From Symsagittifera roscoffensis (taxonomy: Eukaryota; Xenacoelomorpha; Acoela; Convolutidae), in assembly GCF_963678635.1 (NCBI RefSeq), contig NC_087069.1, forward strand, positions 6,801,472 through 6,865,471: 64,000 nt of DNA, given 5' to 3'. The notes beneath the pieces were generated by a model. It worked only from the letters and a program-made list of their open reading frames with translations. It was not told the origin of the DNA and did not search any database. Shown piece by piece: positions 33,840-44,849 of this stretch. Numbering within the stretch: the first letter of the stretch is position 1; the number at the start of each line of letters is the position of its first letter. A program made the translations under genes and the position numbers.

Positions 33840-35640
33840 AAAACACAAAATTTTCTCCTTACCCACAGTGCGACAGCAAATATTTGCTTGCTTGTGGATA
33901 AATTTTGAGGAAAACAGACAAACTACACAAAAGTTGTGAGACTAAAGTCAGTGTCTCTTGTCTGCAAGCATACCCAAATTTCCGTAATTGCATCATAAAC
34001 AGAAAGAATAAGCTGAGCTTTAAGTTTATCAGGGAGAAAGATTACATTGATACAATTTCTACTGAGTACTGAGTTAGTTGAGTTCATGATATTAGTCGAT
34101 GAAATCTTCATAGGCCACACTTTTGATGATGGCGCATACGCCACTGATGAAATATATGTCAGTTCGCAGAAGTTTGATATCTCCACTTAAAAAAACAGCT
34201 GTGGTACAAAAACATTCAAGGCACAGTTATTCAGACATCGAAATGGTCGTTGTTGAAAACTGTTATAAAAAAACTCAGGGAAATTCACGACTAGGATTCG
34301 AAACCGCTAATGGCTGTTTGTGTTCTTGTATGATAGTTTCTGAGGTATCACTTCCTTAAATTTCAAGTTTTTCTTATCTGCATGTTTCAATTCTAGTGCT
34401 GAAGACATAAAGCACCGGCCAATCTCCGAGCAAAGCTTTGATTGATTGTTGGTCACGAATTATTGCAAAAATTACTTCAAATGCTTTTGCGCTTCTGTCA
34501 ACATCAATTTGCCGTCTGCATAGATATTTATGAATAAACTGTCTAGGTTCACTTTTGTTACCGACCATTTTTGCATTTTTTTGCTGTATATTGGGATCCC
34601 ATCGAAAAAGAAAGTTCTGCGCTATACAAGGCAAATTTTCGATGCCCGTGAGTCCCCAACGTGCGCGATTATTGCGATCCAACAAACACCAATGAAACGT
34701 TGAAACGTTTGCGGAAATATCCAGAACCGTACTTACTAAGGAATACTATGAGATGATTCCTAGGGTTTAATTGACAATCGTTGCGACGTTATTAGACTAA
34801 ACAAGGATCTGGTGAACCTTTTAAAATAGAGGAATACCAATCCACAAAAAGTTAGTTAGTATTGTTAATGCAATTGTTGGCGAAAACCTAAGCCCTTGAT
34901 TTGCTGCAACTGCAAAAATAGAGGACATCGCGAGTGTTGGTGACCATTTAAGTTCTCATGAGTTTGGTTGTTAGTCGATTCATGTAAAAGAAGCTCTGGT
35001 TGATCATGCTTCCAAAAGTTGTGTTCCAAATTCTTTGATTGTCTAATACAACGGCAGTTTGCATCTTTTTATCATTTTTAAACGCTAACAACGGAAAGTG
35101 AGAATGAGCTTCTGTTAAGCACATAGCTGATCTTTAACTTTAGATAAAAATTCTTTAGATACATAAAATGACTTTGATAGCAGACTTAGATTTTTTTTAA
35201 GTTTCCCTTTTATTGGAAAAAGGGAAAGCGGCTCCAAGTAAAATCGTAGCACATTCAATGATTGCATTGAATTCTCGCTCTCGTTTTTCTAGAATTTGAG
35301 AATTTGCTAGATATTCACGCACTAGATTCCATAAGGGAAAGATTGTAAACAACATCCCCATCTTCTTACCCACTGATAGTCAATTAGTTTATATACCCTG
35401 TTCACCATAAATTGAGAAAGAATACAATGCCCTGCTGACATTTTCACAGTTAGGCTGTGAATTAATCAGACATATAGAAGATAAAAGTAGATTAATTTTA
35501 TGGACACCTCCTGAGCGGGAGTGGTTTAGTTCACTCCTGATAATAGTTTTTTCGCGTTCTAAAAAATACCCAAGAGTCTCATTTCTAGTTGCATGATTGA
35601 ATTTGAACAAAAAACATATTTCCTATAGTCTTTTGAAGTA
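33840..35640 (-). pseudogene. Frameshifted protein remnant, family unknown
   Basis: The minus strand keeps coding-like readings across ~1.7 kb with several frame changes and stops and little room for introns. In order: FKFNHATRNETLGYFLERE and GGVHKINLLLSSICLINSQ (~35,400-35,610); after two stops in the same frame, TIFPLWNLVREYLANSQILE and ECATILLGAAFPFSNKRET (~35,200-35,360); a shift at an A8 run to SKSFYVSKEFLSKVKDQLC (~35,120); LTEAHSHFPLLAFKNDKKM and TTFGSMINQSFFYMNRL (~34,955-35,115); AANQGLRFSPTIALTILTN (~34,850); HWCLLDRNNRARWGLTG through QSIKALLGDWPVLY (34,374-34,703); SSVAYAPSSKVWPMKISS through AITEIWVCLQTRDTD to a TAG at 33,923. A related piece at 13,450 shows it is a repeated sequence, so an extinct transposon protein or retro-copied gene is likely. 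No motif identifies the family. Confidence 0.5.
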
Positions 35641-35740
35641 ACAAGAACTATTTGAGCCGAAAGTTCACTATTATGTTGAAAGCGCGATATTATGAAAGTT
35701 GACTCCGCGACTAAACTTGAAATCTAACTTCTGTCATAAG

Positions 35741-36140
35741 GGAATATTTGTGCTCGGAGTGGTTTTTTTCTTCAGACAAATTTCGACTTTTTAACTAGCC
35801 ATTTTTGACGGATTTTTTTAAATATAATTCAAAAGGTATTGCTGTCCTGAGCCTAAATTTGAACATTTATTTCATTTGTGTTTATTTTTGGTTAAGTTAT
35901 GGGGGTTTAAAGACAGCCATTTTGACCAATTTTGGACAATTAACGCGCAATAATTCGCGCTATTAAAACTTAAGTGGATAGTTAATCCTATTTAGAAATC
36001 GTTCCAAATTGGTTGAAGGAAGTTTATTTGTGCAAAAAATCTCAAATTTTAGAAAAAGTTTTTTCAGTTTCATTTTATTACTGCTCCATAGACCTAAAGA
36101 GGCAGTCGGAACACTCAGGGCTTTGCCTTGATCCGAGCAG
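35741..36140 (+). mobile_element. HINE-1 copy D, 5'-truncated and internally deleted
   Basis: Begins GGAATATTTGTGCTCGGAG, lacking the first ~25 bp of the family, and lacks ~80 bp before the 3' end. It ends CAGGGCTTTGCCTTGATCCG. It is clearly more diverged from the family than copy E. Confidence 0.7.
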
Positions 36141-36419
36141 CCTTTTTTTCAAAAGAGTTGAAAGTGAAAGTAGAAACTCAGCGAAACAATTGCTACGGGG
36201 ATATCAGTCTATTCATGCGCAGTACCACATTACGATTTGGTTGATTAACTTTCCGCAGTAATTAAGAAACGATATTGAAAGAACAAGGCAACTTGTTAGT
36301 TCAATAAAAATTTGGATAAATGTTTTGTCATTTGAGAAAAACAAGACTGCTTGCATGAAAGGGAAGACCTGATTGTTCAAACTGCTTTTTGAGGCCTAGA
36401 GAATAGTTTTGATTAAATC
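36141..36419. repeat. 279-bp duplicated flank, copy 1
   Basis: Identical by eye to 36,899-37,177. Its last 79 bp (from 36,341) are the 3' end of a HINE-1 element in minus orientation, cut off exactly where copy E begins. Confidence 0.8.
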
Positions 36420-36898
36420 GGAATGTTTGTGCTCGGGGTGGTTTTTTTTCTTCAGACAAATTTCGACTTTTTAACTAGCCATTTTTGACGGAATATTTTT
36501 AAATCATTCGAAAACTATTGTTGTCCTGAGCTGAAAATTTGAAAATATATTTCACCTGTGATCATTTTTTGTAAAGTTATGGGGGTTTAAAGATTGCCAT
36601 TTTGGCCAATTTGGGACAATTAACGCGCGATATATTTCGCGCTATTAACGCGTAAGCGGAGATTTAATCCGCGTTAGAAAACGTTCCAAATTGGTTGGAA
36701 GAAGCTCATTTGCCACGATTGAATTGTTACAAGGAGCGAAATCTAGTCTTTTATACTTTGATTTCATAAAAAAAATTTCAAGCTTTAGAATTTTTTTTTT
36801 TCATTTTGTTTTATTACATTTAATTTTTTTATGTTACTGCTGCTCCATAAACTTTAAGAGGAGTCGGAACATTCAGGGCTTCACCCTGATACGAGCAG
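36420..36898 (+). mobile_element. HINE-1 copy E, 5'-truncated
   Basis: Begins GGAATGTTTGTGCTCGGGG at the same internal point as copy D. It is near the family consensus, including GACAATTAACGCGCGATATA, and ends CAGGGCTTCACCCTGATACG. Confidence 0.75.
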
Positions 36899-37177
36899 CC
36901 TTTTTTTCAAAAGAGTTGAAAGTGAAAGTAGAAACTCAGCGAAACAATTGCTACGGGGATATCAGTCTATTCATGCGCAGTACCACATTACGATTTGGTT
37001 GATTAACTTTCCGCAGTAATTAAGAAACGATATTGAAAGAACAAGGCAACTTGTTAGTTCAATAAAAATTTGGATAAATGTTTTGTCATTTGAGAAAAAC
37101 AAGACTGCTTGCATGAAAGGGAAGACCTGATTGTTCAAACTGCTTTTTGAGGCCTAGAGAATAGTTTTGATTAAATC
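36899..37177. repeat. 279-bp duplicated flank, copy 2
   Basis: Second copy of 36,141-36,419. Here the included HINE-1 fragment continues uninterrupted to the right. Confidence 0.8.
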
Positions 37178-37445
37178 TTTCCTAATCCCTCGTACGCTAT
37201 GTAAAGTACAAAAGGATGTATTTAGTGTCCCGAATCAAATTAGTAAGATCAAATTGCTGTGCACAATTCATTTTGGAATGATTTAAGTCGCCGCTTTAAC
37301 ATGTGACAAGGGAAAATATCAAATTTTAAAATTTTAGTACAAATCACGAGTTAAAAGATCTCAGGTTATTTTTTCATTTGAGCGCAGGACAATAATATGT
37401 TCCAATTCGTCAAAGATTTTAGCCTTACATGTTATGTCAATTATT
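37099..37445 (-). mobile_element. HINE-1 copy G, old
   Basis: 3' end AACAAGACTGCTTGCATGAA (minus orientation), interior matches such as GATTTAAGTCGCCGCTTTAAC and GAGCGCAGGACAATAATA. Strongly diverged; the hairpin is lost. Confidence 0.6.
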
Positions 37446-37488
37446 AAAAAGACCAAATACTCTGATAAAAGTCAATTACAAAAATCTA

Positions 37489-38009
37489 ACAAGACTGCTC
37501 GTATCAGGGCGAAGCCCTGAATGTTCCGACTGCCTTTTAAGGTTTATGGTAGTAACATAAGAAAAATAAATGTAATAAAATAAAATGAAAAAAGTTCTAA
37601 AATTTGAAACTTTTTAATGAAATCATCGCCCCACATACCATTTAAAGTACAAAAGAATAGACTTCGCTCATTGAAACAAATCAATTATAGCAAATAAGCT
37701 TCTTTCAACCAATTTGGAACGCTTTCTAGGGCAGATTAAATCTCTGCTTACGCGTTAATAGCGCGAAATATATCGCGCGTTAATTGTCCCATATTGGCCA
37801 AAATGGCAACCTTTAAGCCCCGATAACTATACGAAAAATAATCACAGGTGAAATATCTTTTCAAGTTTAAGCTCAGGACAACAATACCTTGTGAATGATA
37901 TAAAAAAATCCCGTCAAAAATGGCTAATAAAAAGTCGAAATTTGTCTGAAGAAAAAACCCACTCCGAGCACAAATATTCCCTTACTTTCGTATCGACAGT
38001 CGGAACAAT
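37489..38009 (-). mobile_element. HINE-1 copy H
   Basis: Full length with intact 3' hairpin CAGGGCTTCGCCCTG and 5' end TTGTTCCGACTGTCGATACG. Its flanks share AAAAAGACCAAA motifs. Confidence 0.75.
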
Positions 38010-38014
38010 AAAAA

Positions 38015-38625
38015 GACCAAAAAAATCTCTCATAACGTAAAAAAGACCAAATACTTGCATTTTAGACAATTTTTGAGCTGACGATCAATTCTCAGGCTCC
38101 ATTTTAGTCTCCTACAAAATACTGTATGCTGGTTTATCATGTTTACGATGGGTAATTTTAACAATTATTTGTAAACACAATAATCTCTTGATTTTAATGT
38201 ACCATTAGGCTCTATAAAATTTACATAATTTATAAAAAGATATAATTTAAAATGCATTTTAAATACGGGCTGATAACCAATAAAATTTTTAAACCCTAAT
38301 TCAAACACATGCTAAGCAATACAACGCCTTGTTGGTTATTTTACAATTTTGGGTATTAAATCAAAAGTTGGTTATAAATTATATGTTGCATTAAATTATA
38401 ATGGAAGGAGATAGAGGAGGATCAATTTTATAGACTTATGCCTCAGATGACAAATAGATGGTGGTTGAATTACAAAGAACGGTAATTCGATTTGGGTTCA
38501 TTAGTAATAAGGTTCGTGATTTCAAACTTTTGTGGACGTCAAAAACTCAAGTAAAAAACAGCAGTTTTTCAAGTAAATTTTTAATATAGCTAGACTAAGT
38601 GCAGCTCCGACAAGCCTGAAAGCGA
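38015..38625. other. AT-rich spacer
   Basis: Nothing recognised. Confidence 0.35.
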
Positions 38626-38629
38626 AAAG

Positions 38630-39175
38630 AACAAGACTGCTCGTATCAGGGCGAAGCCCTGAATGTTCCGAATGCCTTTTAAGGTTTATGGAGCAGCAGT
38701 AATAACATTAAAAAAAATTTAATGAAATAAAATAAAACAGAAATTTTTTTCTCTAAAATTTGAAATTTTTTATGAAAATCCTCCCCCACACGCCATATAA
38801 AGTACAAAAGAATAGATTTCGCTCCTAGTAACAAATCAATTATGGCAAATAAGCTTCGTTCAACCAATTTGGAACGATTTATAAGACTGATTAAATCTCC
38901 GCTTACGCGTTAATAGCGCGAATTACATCGCGCGTTAATTGTCCCAAATTGGTCAAAATGGCCAAAATAGCAAACTTTAAACCCTCATAACCTTACGAAA
39001 AATGATCACAGGTGAGATATCTTTTCAAATTTAAGCTCAGGACAACAATACCTTTTGAATGATATAAAAAATTCCGTCAAAAATGGCTAGTTAAAAAGTC
39101 GAAATTTGTCTGAAGAAAAAAAAACCCACCCCGAGCAGAAATATTCCGTTACTTTCGTATCGAAAGTCGGAACAA
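38630..39175 (-). mobile_element. HINE-1 copy I
   Basis: Full length, with intact hairpins at both ends (ACTTTCGATACGAAAGT at 5', CAGGGCTTCGCCCTG at 3'). Confidence 0.8.
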
Positions 39176-39214
39176 AAACGCAGACAAGCCAGCCTTAGAA
39201 CTGAACAGTAGCCT

Positions 39215-39620
39215 GCCGAGGAGGGGAGGCCCCCCCCCCCCCTCATTTCTGGCTGCCAAATGTTCTACAAAGAGTCCAAATTTTATACATTTGGTATAAC
39301 TTTACGAAATCCATTTTGTCTGACCAACCTCAAAATTTTTCTACGGCCATTTTGGCGCTAATAGAACTTATTTTGAGAGGCGGTGGCGGAGCGCACGCCA
39401 AAAAAACGCAATTTTTTGGTCATGGTCAAAATTTTCAAAACAGTGCCCAGGAACGCCTTTTTTGGCTTTTTTTGAGAAGTTTGCGTGGTCGCATTAATTT
39501 TTTTGGCAAAATAAGGTCCTTGTAGTATTTTCAGATAACTTGGGAAGTCAAATTGATCAAACTTAAGAGGAAAAGGTCCGCTAAGTTTTAAATTTTTTTT
39601 TTCGAAAATTGCTTCGAACA
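39215..39620 (+). mobile_element. G/C-run hAT-like family copy
   Basis: A C14 run, CTGGCTGCCAAATGTTC, TTTTGGCGCTAATAGAACTT, GGAGCGCACGCCAAAAAAAC and GCAATTTTTTGGTCATGG match the copy at 51,936-52,345. The frames within, on both strands, are by-products. Confidence 0.6.
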
Positions 39621-39624
39621 TTTT

Positions 39625-40020
39625 TTTTGTGTATTTTTTCCTCAAACCATATCTTTATTTGAAACAACAATTCATTAATAAGTTTAGATAGATGCAGAAT
39701 AACAAAATCCTTGCCAAAAAATTATGTTTTCTCATATAAATGGCATGATATAAAATCTCTTTTGAAGCGTTTTATTATTATTGCAATAAACTATTATAGC
39801 AGTAGATAACTTTAGAAAGAAACATGACTTCTCGAAAAAAATTGTTCACAGATTTTCAAAATATATTTTGAATGACAAGATTGTGCAACTTAATTGGAAA
39901 ATTATCTAGTCAATTTTGTCGCAATTTTTATCTACTATCAGGCAAAATATCTATCTTCTGTTCTTAAATTTCTTCATTTTGTGTTTCTTCAACGATAGTC
40001 TGTGACAATAGCTAATCTTG
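39625..40020. other. AT-rich spacer
   Basis: Nothing recognised. Confidence 0.35.
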
Positions 40021-40027
40021 CCAGTCA

Positions 40028-40370
40028 TACAATTTTCATGGATAGAAATTTTGCTAATTTTATATTTCTATATAACTTAGTGCTAAAATTAGACCTTTTT
40101 TAAAGAAATTTTGTGTTTTCTATATAATAAGTAAAATTTTACCATAAATGAACTCTTTCACCTTTCAGGTCGTTGGTAATGCCCTTGGTGACTCTAGTTT
40201 TGAGTAAACCATAGTTTTTGTCACTTGTGCTCCGTCACAAAACATCCCCAAAATTTTGAGAAATTAAGTTTCAACATAATCAATTTATTCGGTTTATGGG
40301 AAAATGCTAGTCATAAAATTTCCATATATAAAAAATCACTAGTCATAGACCTTTCAAGTTAAAGTTCCGA
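40028..40370 (-). mobile_element. Old copy of the CCCGGG-ended element
   Basis: GCCAGTCATACAATTTTCAT, GAGTAAACCATAGTTTTTGT followed by CACTTGTGCTCCG, and CATAAAATTTCCATATATAA match, inverted, the element at 60,212-61,138. The CCCGGG ends are gone. Confidence 0.55.
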
Positions 40371-40374
40371 TTGT

Positions 40375-41255
40375 CCTTAAAGGTATCTGAGGTAATTTTT
40401 GTAAAGTAGGTGGTCAAAATTCAGTGCAAAAACTAAAAATATCATTTTATAGCAATCTCCCTCACACAGAAGTACGAAGAGTAGAAATAAGTTTTTAAGA
40501 TCAATTAAATCCGCCTCAATTTTTTTTCTAATGATTTTTTAGTCGGATATAATTGCCGCCTACTCTACTCTATAATCAAATCACGCGCGTGTTTTATAAC
40601 TCTAAATGGCTAGAATTGTAATTTTGAAATCCACATAACACTGCAAGAAATGATGACAAGTTCAGGTTGTAAAAAAAAACTATTTCGAAAAAAGAGTTTG
40701 TTTGAAGAAATAAGCCATAACCGGAAAACTATAACATTGCTTGACTTTTTTCGAAAATCGGATCGAAAAATGTTTTTGTAAAGTCAGCTCCAAGTTACCA
40801 AAAATGAGCAAGTAAAAAACTCGTGACTTCTTTAGCTTGCATCACTCAACTAAATATAAGTCAAATGTTGAACAAACGCTGTATGTGCTCTAAATATCAA
40901 TAAATGAAATTTGGATCAGAGATAAACTATTCTCATGGAGTTCACACTTTTATTATTAAGCGAAGTTGAGATAATCACAAGAGTATTAAGTTACTTTGCC
41001 TTCTTGAGATTTGAATGTTTTCATTGTTGCTCTTGAGCATAAATTTACGTGACACATTTTTGGACTTCCGGAATGCTTTTTGTCAAGGTTTGTCTGTTAA
41101 TTAAGCAATGAAGATATGCAAAAATATATATCAAAAACATTGAAGAAAATGAGAATAAGCTCAAGAGAAAAAGAAAAACAATACTTGTGAATGTAAGTTT
41201 TTTGAAGTTTTGAAAATAGTTAGAAATTTTTTTTTATCGAATAGGTGAATTTTTT
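40375..41255. other. AT-rich spacer
   Basis: Nothing recognised. Confidence 0.35.
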
Positions 41256-41261
41256 GTTGAA

Positions 41262-41832
41262 AATTAATCTTCAGTTTTGATAGTTTTGCTTTGAAGGGAT
41301 GGGAAAAATACAGCTTAAAAACAGGCCCCAGACCAGATGTTACTTAAGTAGAAAAAACATTTTAGTTAGTTAAATAGTTCCTGAAAAACGACCGATTTAG
41401 TTGAAGAAAAATTAACTAAAACTAGCATTTGCACAAAAAATTCTTTCAGTAAGAGCAAAAAAAAATGACTTTCAACATTTTTTTGTTAAATTTTTTAGCG
41501 AGTACTAGACAAAATTCGGGAATTTATCTGTGGTAACATTTACTGATAACAATTAATCTTCAGTTTTGATAGTTTTGCTTTGAAGGGATGGGAAAAATAC
41601 AGCTTAAAAACAGGCCCCAGACCAGATGTTACTTAAGTAGAAAAAACATTTTAGTTAGTTAAATAGTTCCTGAAAAACGACCGAATTAGTTGAAGAAAAA
41701 TTAACTAAAACTAGCATTTGCACAAAAAATTCTTTCAGTAAGAGCAAAAAAAATGACTTTCAACAATTTTTTTGGTTAAATTTTTTAGCGAGTACGAGAC
41801 AAAATTCGGGAATTTATCTGTGGTAACATTTA
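41262..41832. repeat. Recent tandem duplication, ~289-bp unit
   Basis: Unit 1 (41,262-41,550) and unit 2 (41,551-41,832) differ only at a few bases and in A/T run lengths (for example CCGATTTAG against CCGAATTAG, TACTAG against TACGAG). The pair ends ~300 bp upstream of the LIM start exon. Confidence 0.9.
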
Positions 41833-42074
41833 CCGAGAAATTTTCAAATTTCAATTTTGTACTTTTAGCACCTAACGAACTACCCCACCATGTGATCGCA
41901 TGCCTTGGTGAAGATGTCAATGCTAGCGTATAAATTTTGAACAACTCGGGCTTATGGAAAACTCTAACACAAATCAATAAAATAAAGTGCATTCCTCTGA
42001 TTAGTTAATTTGCTACTTTATTCAGAAATAGTTAAACTAAAAAAAAATAGTTATTAACTAAAATCCGGAACCTG

Positions 42075-42082
42075 TATATAAA
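42075..42082 (+). promoter_or_regulatory. TATA-like motif upstream of LIM start exon
   Basis: TATATAAA lies 60 bp before the ATG at 42,142, a plausible core-promoter distance for a short 5' leader. In AT-rich DNA such motifs are common, so this is weak. Confidence 0.3.
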
Positions 42083-42141
42083 TCAAGTAATTAATAAAAA
42101 AAACACTGATTCCATTTCTAGCTCTCTATTACACCTCACAA

Positions 42142-42178
42142 ATGGCTCCTTTCAGATGTGCCGGGTGCGGAAAAGTAA
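42142..42178 (+). CDS. LIM-domain protein, start exon (first zinc-finger cysteines)
   Basis: ATG opens MAPFRCAGCGK, giving the first C-x2-C pair of a LIM zinc finger. LIM domains bind two zinc ions and mediate protein-protein contacts, often at the actin cytoskeleton or in the nucleus. Two donors overlap: GTAAGT at 42,175 and GTATAT at 42,179. The first has the better consensus but leaves phase 0, whereas both downstream LIM exons need one leftover base. Using 42,178 as exon end gives KV plus a split codon and a C-to-H spacing of 16 residues into the exon at 49,360 or 15 into the one at 50,675, close to the LIM rule of 16-23. Intron 1 is then ~7-8.5 kb and full of transposons. The assignment to one gene is inference from frame and motif. 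Confidence 0.6.
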
Positions 42179-42300
42179 GTATATTTTTCGGCTCTTTTCC
42201 AAACTCCCCCCACATTCGAATTTCAATTTAGACAGACTAATTTTACGTAATCATAAATTATTGAAAATTTGCATGGTGAACCAACTATTGTGAACATATT

Positions 42301-42842
42301 TTGTTCCGACTTTCGATACGAAAGTAACGGAATAATTGTGCTCGGGGTTTTTTTTTCTTCAGACAAATTTCACCTTTTTAACTAGCCATTTTTGACGGAA
42401 TTTTTTTATATTATTCGAAAGCTATTGTTGTTCTGAGCTTAAGTTTGAAAAGATTTTTCACCTGTGATTATTTTTCGTAAAATTATGAGGGTTTAATTTT
42501 AACATTTTGACCAATTTGGGACAATTAACGCGCGATATAAGTCGCGCTATTAACGCGTAAGCGGAGATTTAATCCGTCTTAGAAATCGTTCCAAATTGGT
42601 TGAAAGAAGCTTATTTGCCATAACTGATTTGTTACAAGGAGTGAAATTTATTGTTTTATACTTTATATGGCGTGTGGGGGGATAATTTTCGTAGAAATAT
42701 TTTCAAATTTCAGAAAATTTTTTTTTTCATTTTAGTTTATTTCATTAATTTTTTCTATGTTGCTTATGTTAATACTGCTCCAGAAACGTTAAAAGGCAGT
42801 CGGAATTTTCAGGACTTCGCCCTGATACAAGCAGTCTTGTTT
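42301..42842 (+). mobile_element. HINE-1 copy J, in LIM intron 1
   Basis: Full length: TTGTTCCGACTTTCGATACG at 5', hairpin slightly damaged (CAGGACTTCGCCCTG) and tail ATACAAGCAGTCTTG at 3'. It lies ~120 bp downstream of the start-exon donor. Confidence 0.8.
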
Positions 42843-43036
42843 CTTTTTTAAACTTACTTCGTAACACCAAGCATTTATCCATATTAACATCTAAGAAAGT
42901 TGAAAAAATGGAAAATTTGAAATGGGGGGGGGGGGGGGTGGAAAAGAGCCTATTTTCAAGACTTCAAGAAAATTGAAGTCTTTCTTCAAAACTAAATAAA
43001 ATAATTTGCTTTAATTTGCTTTAATTTAACACCAGC

Positions 43037-43425
43037 AACAAAACTGATCATATCAAGACAAGGCCCTGAATGTTGCTACTGCATTTTATTCTTTTTAAAT
43101 TTTAAATTAAAATAGTTGATGAAATTATAGAAAAAAAAAACGAAAAAATTTAAAAGTTTTTTTTCGAAGTTTCTTTTTGTTTAAAAATCTTTCCCCATGT
43201 TATGCTAAGTAATATAGTGAAACAGCAAATAGATTGAATAGCATGTCTCAATCCAATTTGGAAGGATTTCTAATACGGCCTAAGGCTGCGCTTACACGTT
43301 ATATTTTATTTGAATTTGAGTTCAGGACAACAATACGTTTCAAATAATAAAACAAAATCAGGCAAAAACTGCTAGTTAAAAGAAAACCTTTGTGTCTTTT
43401 TTTTTTAATAATAGTCAGAATAATA
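43037..43425 (-). mobile_element. HINE-1 copy K, old
   Basis: AACAAAACTGATCATATCAA, GGCCCTGAATGTTGC, GCTGCGCTTACACGTTA, and GGACAACAATACGTTTC match the family in inverted orientation. Confidence 0.6.
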
Positions 43426-43734
43426 AAATTATCCGACATTTTGATTACAAAAATCAAGATCATTTCAAAAAATTTGAACTACAAAGATCTTTATGATGCT
43501 GAACAGAATATGGTTAAGTAGCTGAGTTTTTAACTCAATCGGTCTTTTATCTAGAATTAAAATCTCTTGATTGCCAAAAAACTGGAACATTTTGAATTCA
43601 TTCAATCATCGTTTTCCTCATTGAACATTTTTGACCATTATAATTGATTGAAAGATTAGCCGGATATCAACAGAGTCTCTGGTTTTGCTTATGTTTTACA
43701 TTTTAGAAAAATGTCTTTTCGTCTTTCAATTTGG

Positions 43735-44256
43735 ATTTTATGTGTCAGATGTTGGTTTTTGAAATGAAAAAAAAAACATAAGATGAAGAAGAATCAGTAA
43801 TGGAAAAATTGAATATGAAATTGGATTATGGAAGTTTTTTGTGCCAACTTTTTTCTATGTTCCGTCTTTTGAAGAAAAAGAGGAATATATCAGCCCGGCG
43901 TGCTTTTTTCATACCATTTTCACAAAAGTTTTAGCTCCCTCGTGGGATCGTGATTTACAAGACAGAGCCAGGTGTGCGCAAGACTATAGTATTCTGCCAT
44001 GAGACTGTCTTAACTGCTCGTTTTATTTTTTTTTACTCGGCGAGTTAACCCGCACTACAGAATCGCGCCAAATTGAATTGAGTCAAAAAGATAATTATTT
44101 TTACCAATTATATGCAAAAAATCAAAACTTAACAATAAGACTCGTTATTATGAGCGTAAAAATCCAAGTTTTGCCAATAAATAATTTATCCAAATTTCTT
44201 CGCGATCAATAAAAGTGCAGTCGGAATATTCAGAGCATGGCTCTGACACGAGCAGT
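43735..44256 (+). mobile_element. HINE-3 element, copy 1, with shared leader
   Basis: Nearly identical to 47,735-48,261. From 43,858 it has a HINE-like 5' end TGTTCCGTCTTTTG and, at the 3' end, GCAGTCGGAATATTC, hairpin CAGAGCATGGCTCTG and tail ACACGAGCAGTCTTG. The hairpin differs from HINE-1 but stays paired. About 120 bp before the 5' end are also shared between copies, so either the element is longer or the locus was duplicated. Confidence 0.75.
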
Positions 44257-44340
44257 CTTGTTACAATTTACGGCAGCCATTTGCTTATTTTAACTGAAAT
44301 ACGAAATTACAAACTTGCAAACAAGTACAATTTAGATGAA

Positions 44341-44845
44341 GAACAAGGCTGTTCTTGAAACAGTGCGAAATCCTGAACGTTTCGACTGCACTGTAAGGCC
44401 AATTTAGGATTTTTTGGTTGTAAAACTGACAAATAACCAAAAAAAGCTTTTTTTCTTTGAAATTCCTCCCACCTCTACAGACCCACTCTAATCTAAATTA
44501 CAAAGACAAGTATTTTACGTCTTTTGCCCTAATATTCGACCAAATAACTTGCCTCAGTGTTGAAAGCACTAATCTCCCGCTTACGTGTGTTAGAAAAATG
44601 CAATATATCGCGCGTTAACCATCCTAAATTGGCAAAATTAGCAATTTTGAAACCCCCATATTTTTCACAAAAAATTGTGAGACTGGCAATCACTGGTGAT
44701 ATTTTTTTAATTCGAGATAAGGACAACAATATCTTCCAGATTGCTTTTTAAAGCTCCGTCAAAAATGCTTAGTTGAAAAATCTAAAATGGATTGAAAAAA
44801 TACCGCAAGCAAAGTATTCCGTAATTTCTTCAAAAGTCTGAACAA
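44341..44845 (-). mobile_element. HINE-1 copy L, old
   Basis: GAACAAGGCTGTTCTTGAAA, AATCTCCCGCTTACGTG, ATATCGCGCGTTAACC and GGACAACAATATCTTCC match the inverted family. Short frames here on both strands are by-products. Confidence 0.65.
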
Positions 44846-44849
44846 AATT

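Noticed and set aside
36013-37002. Two similar plus-strand frames (36,013-36,261; 36,691-37,002) suggesting a duplicated gene
   Set aside because: Both are made of HINE 3' ends plus the duplicated flank; similarity is explained by the tandem duplication.
42175-42180. GTAAGT as the LIM start-exon donor
   Set aside because: Best consensus, but it leaves phase 0 and puts stops into both downstream LIM exons; kept only as an alternative.
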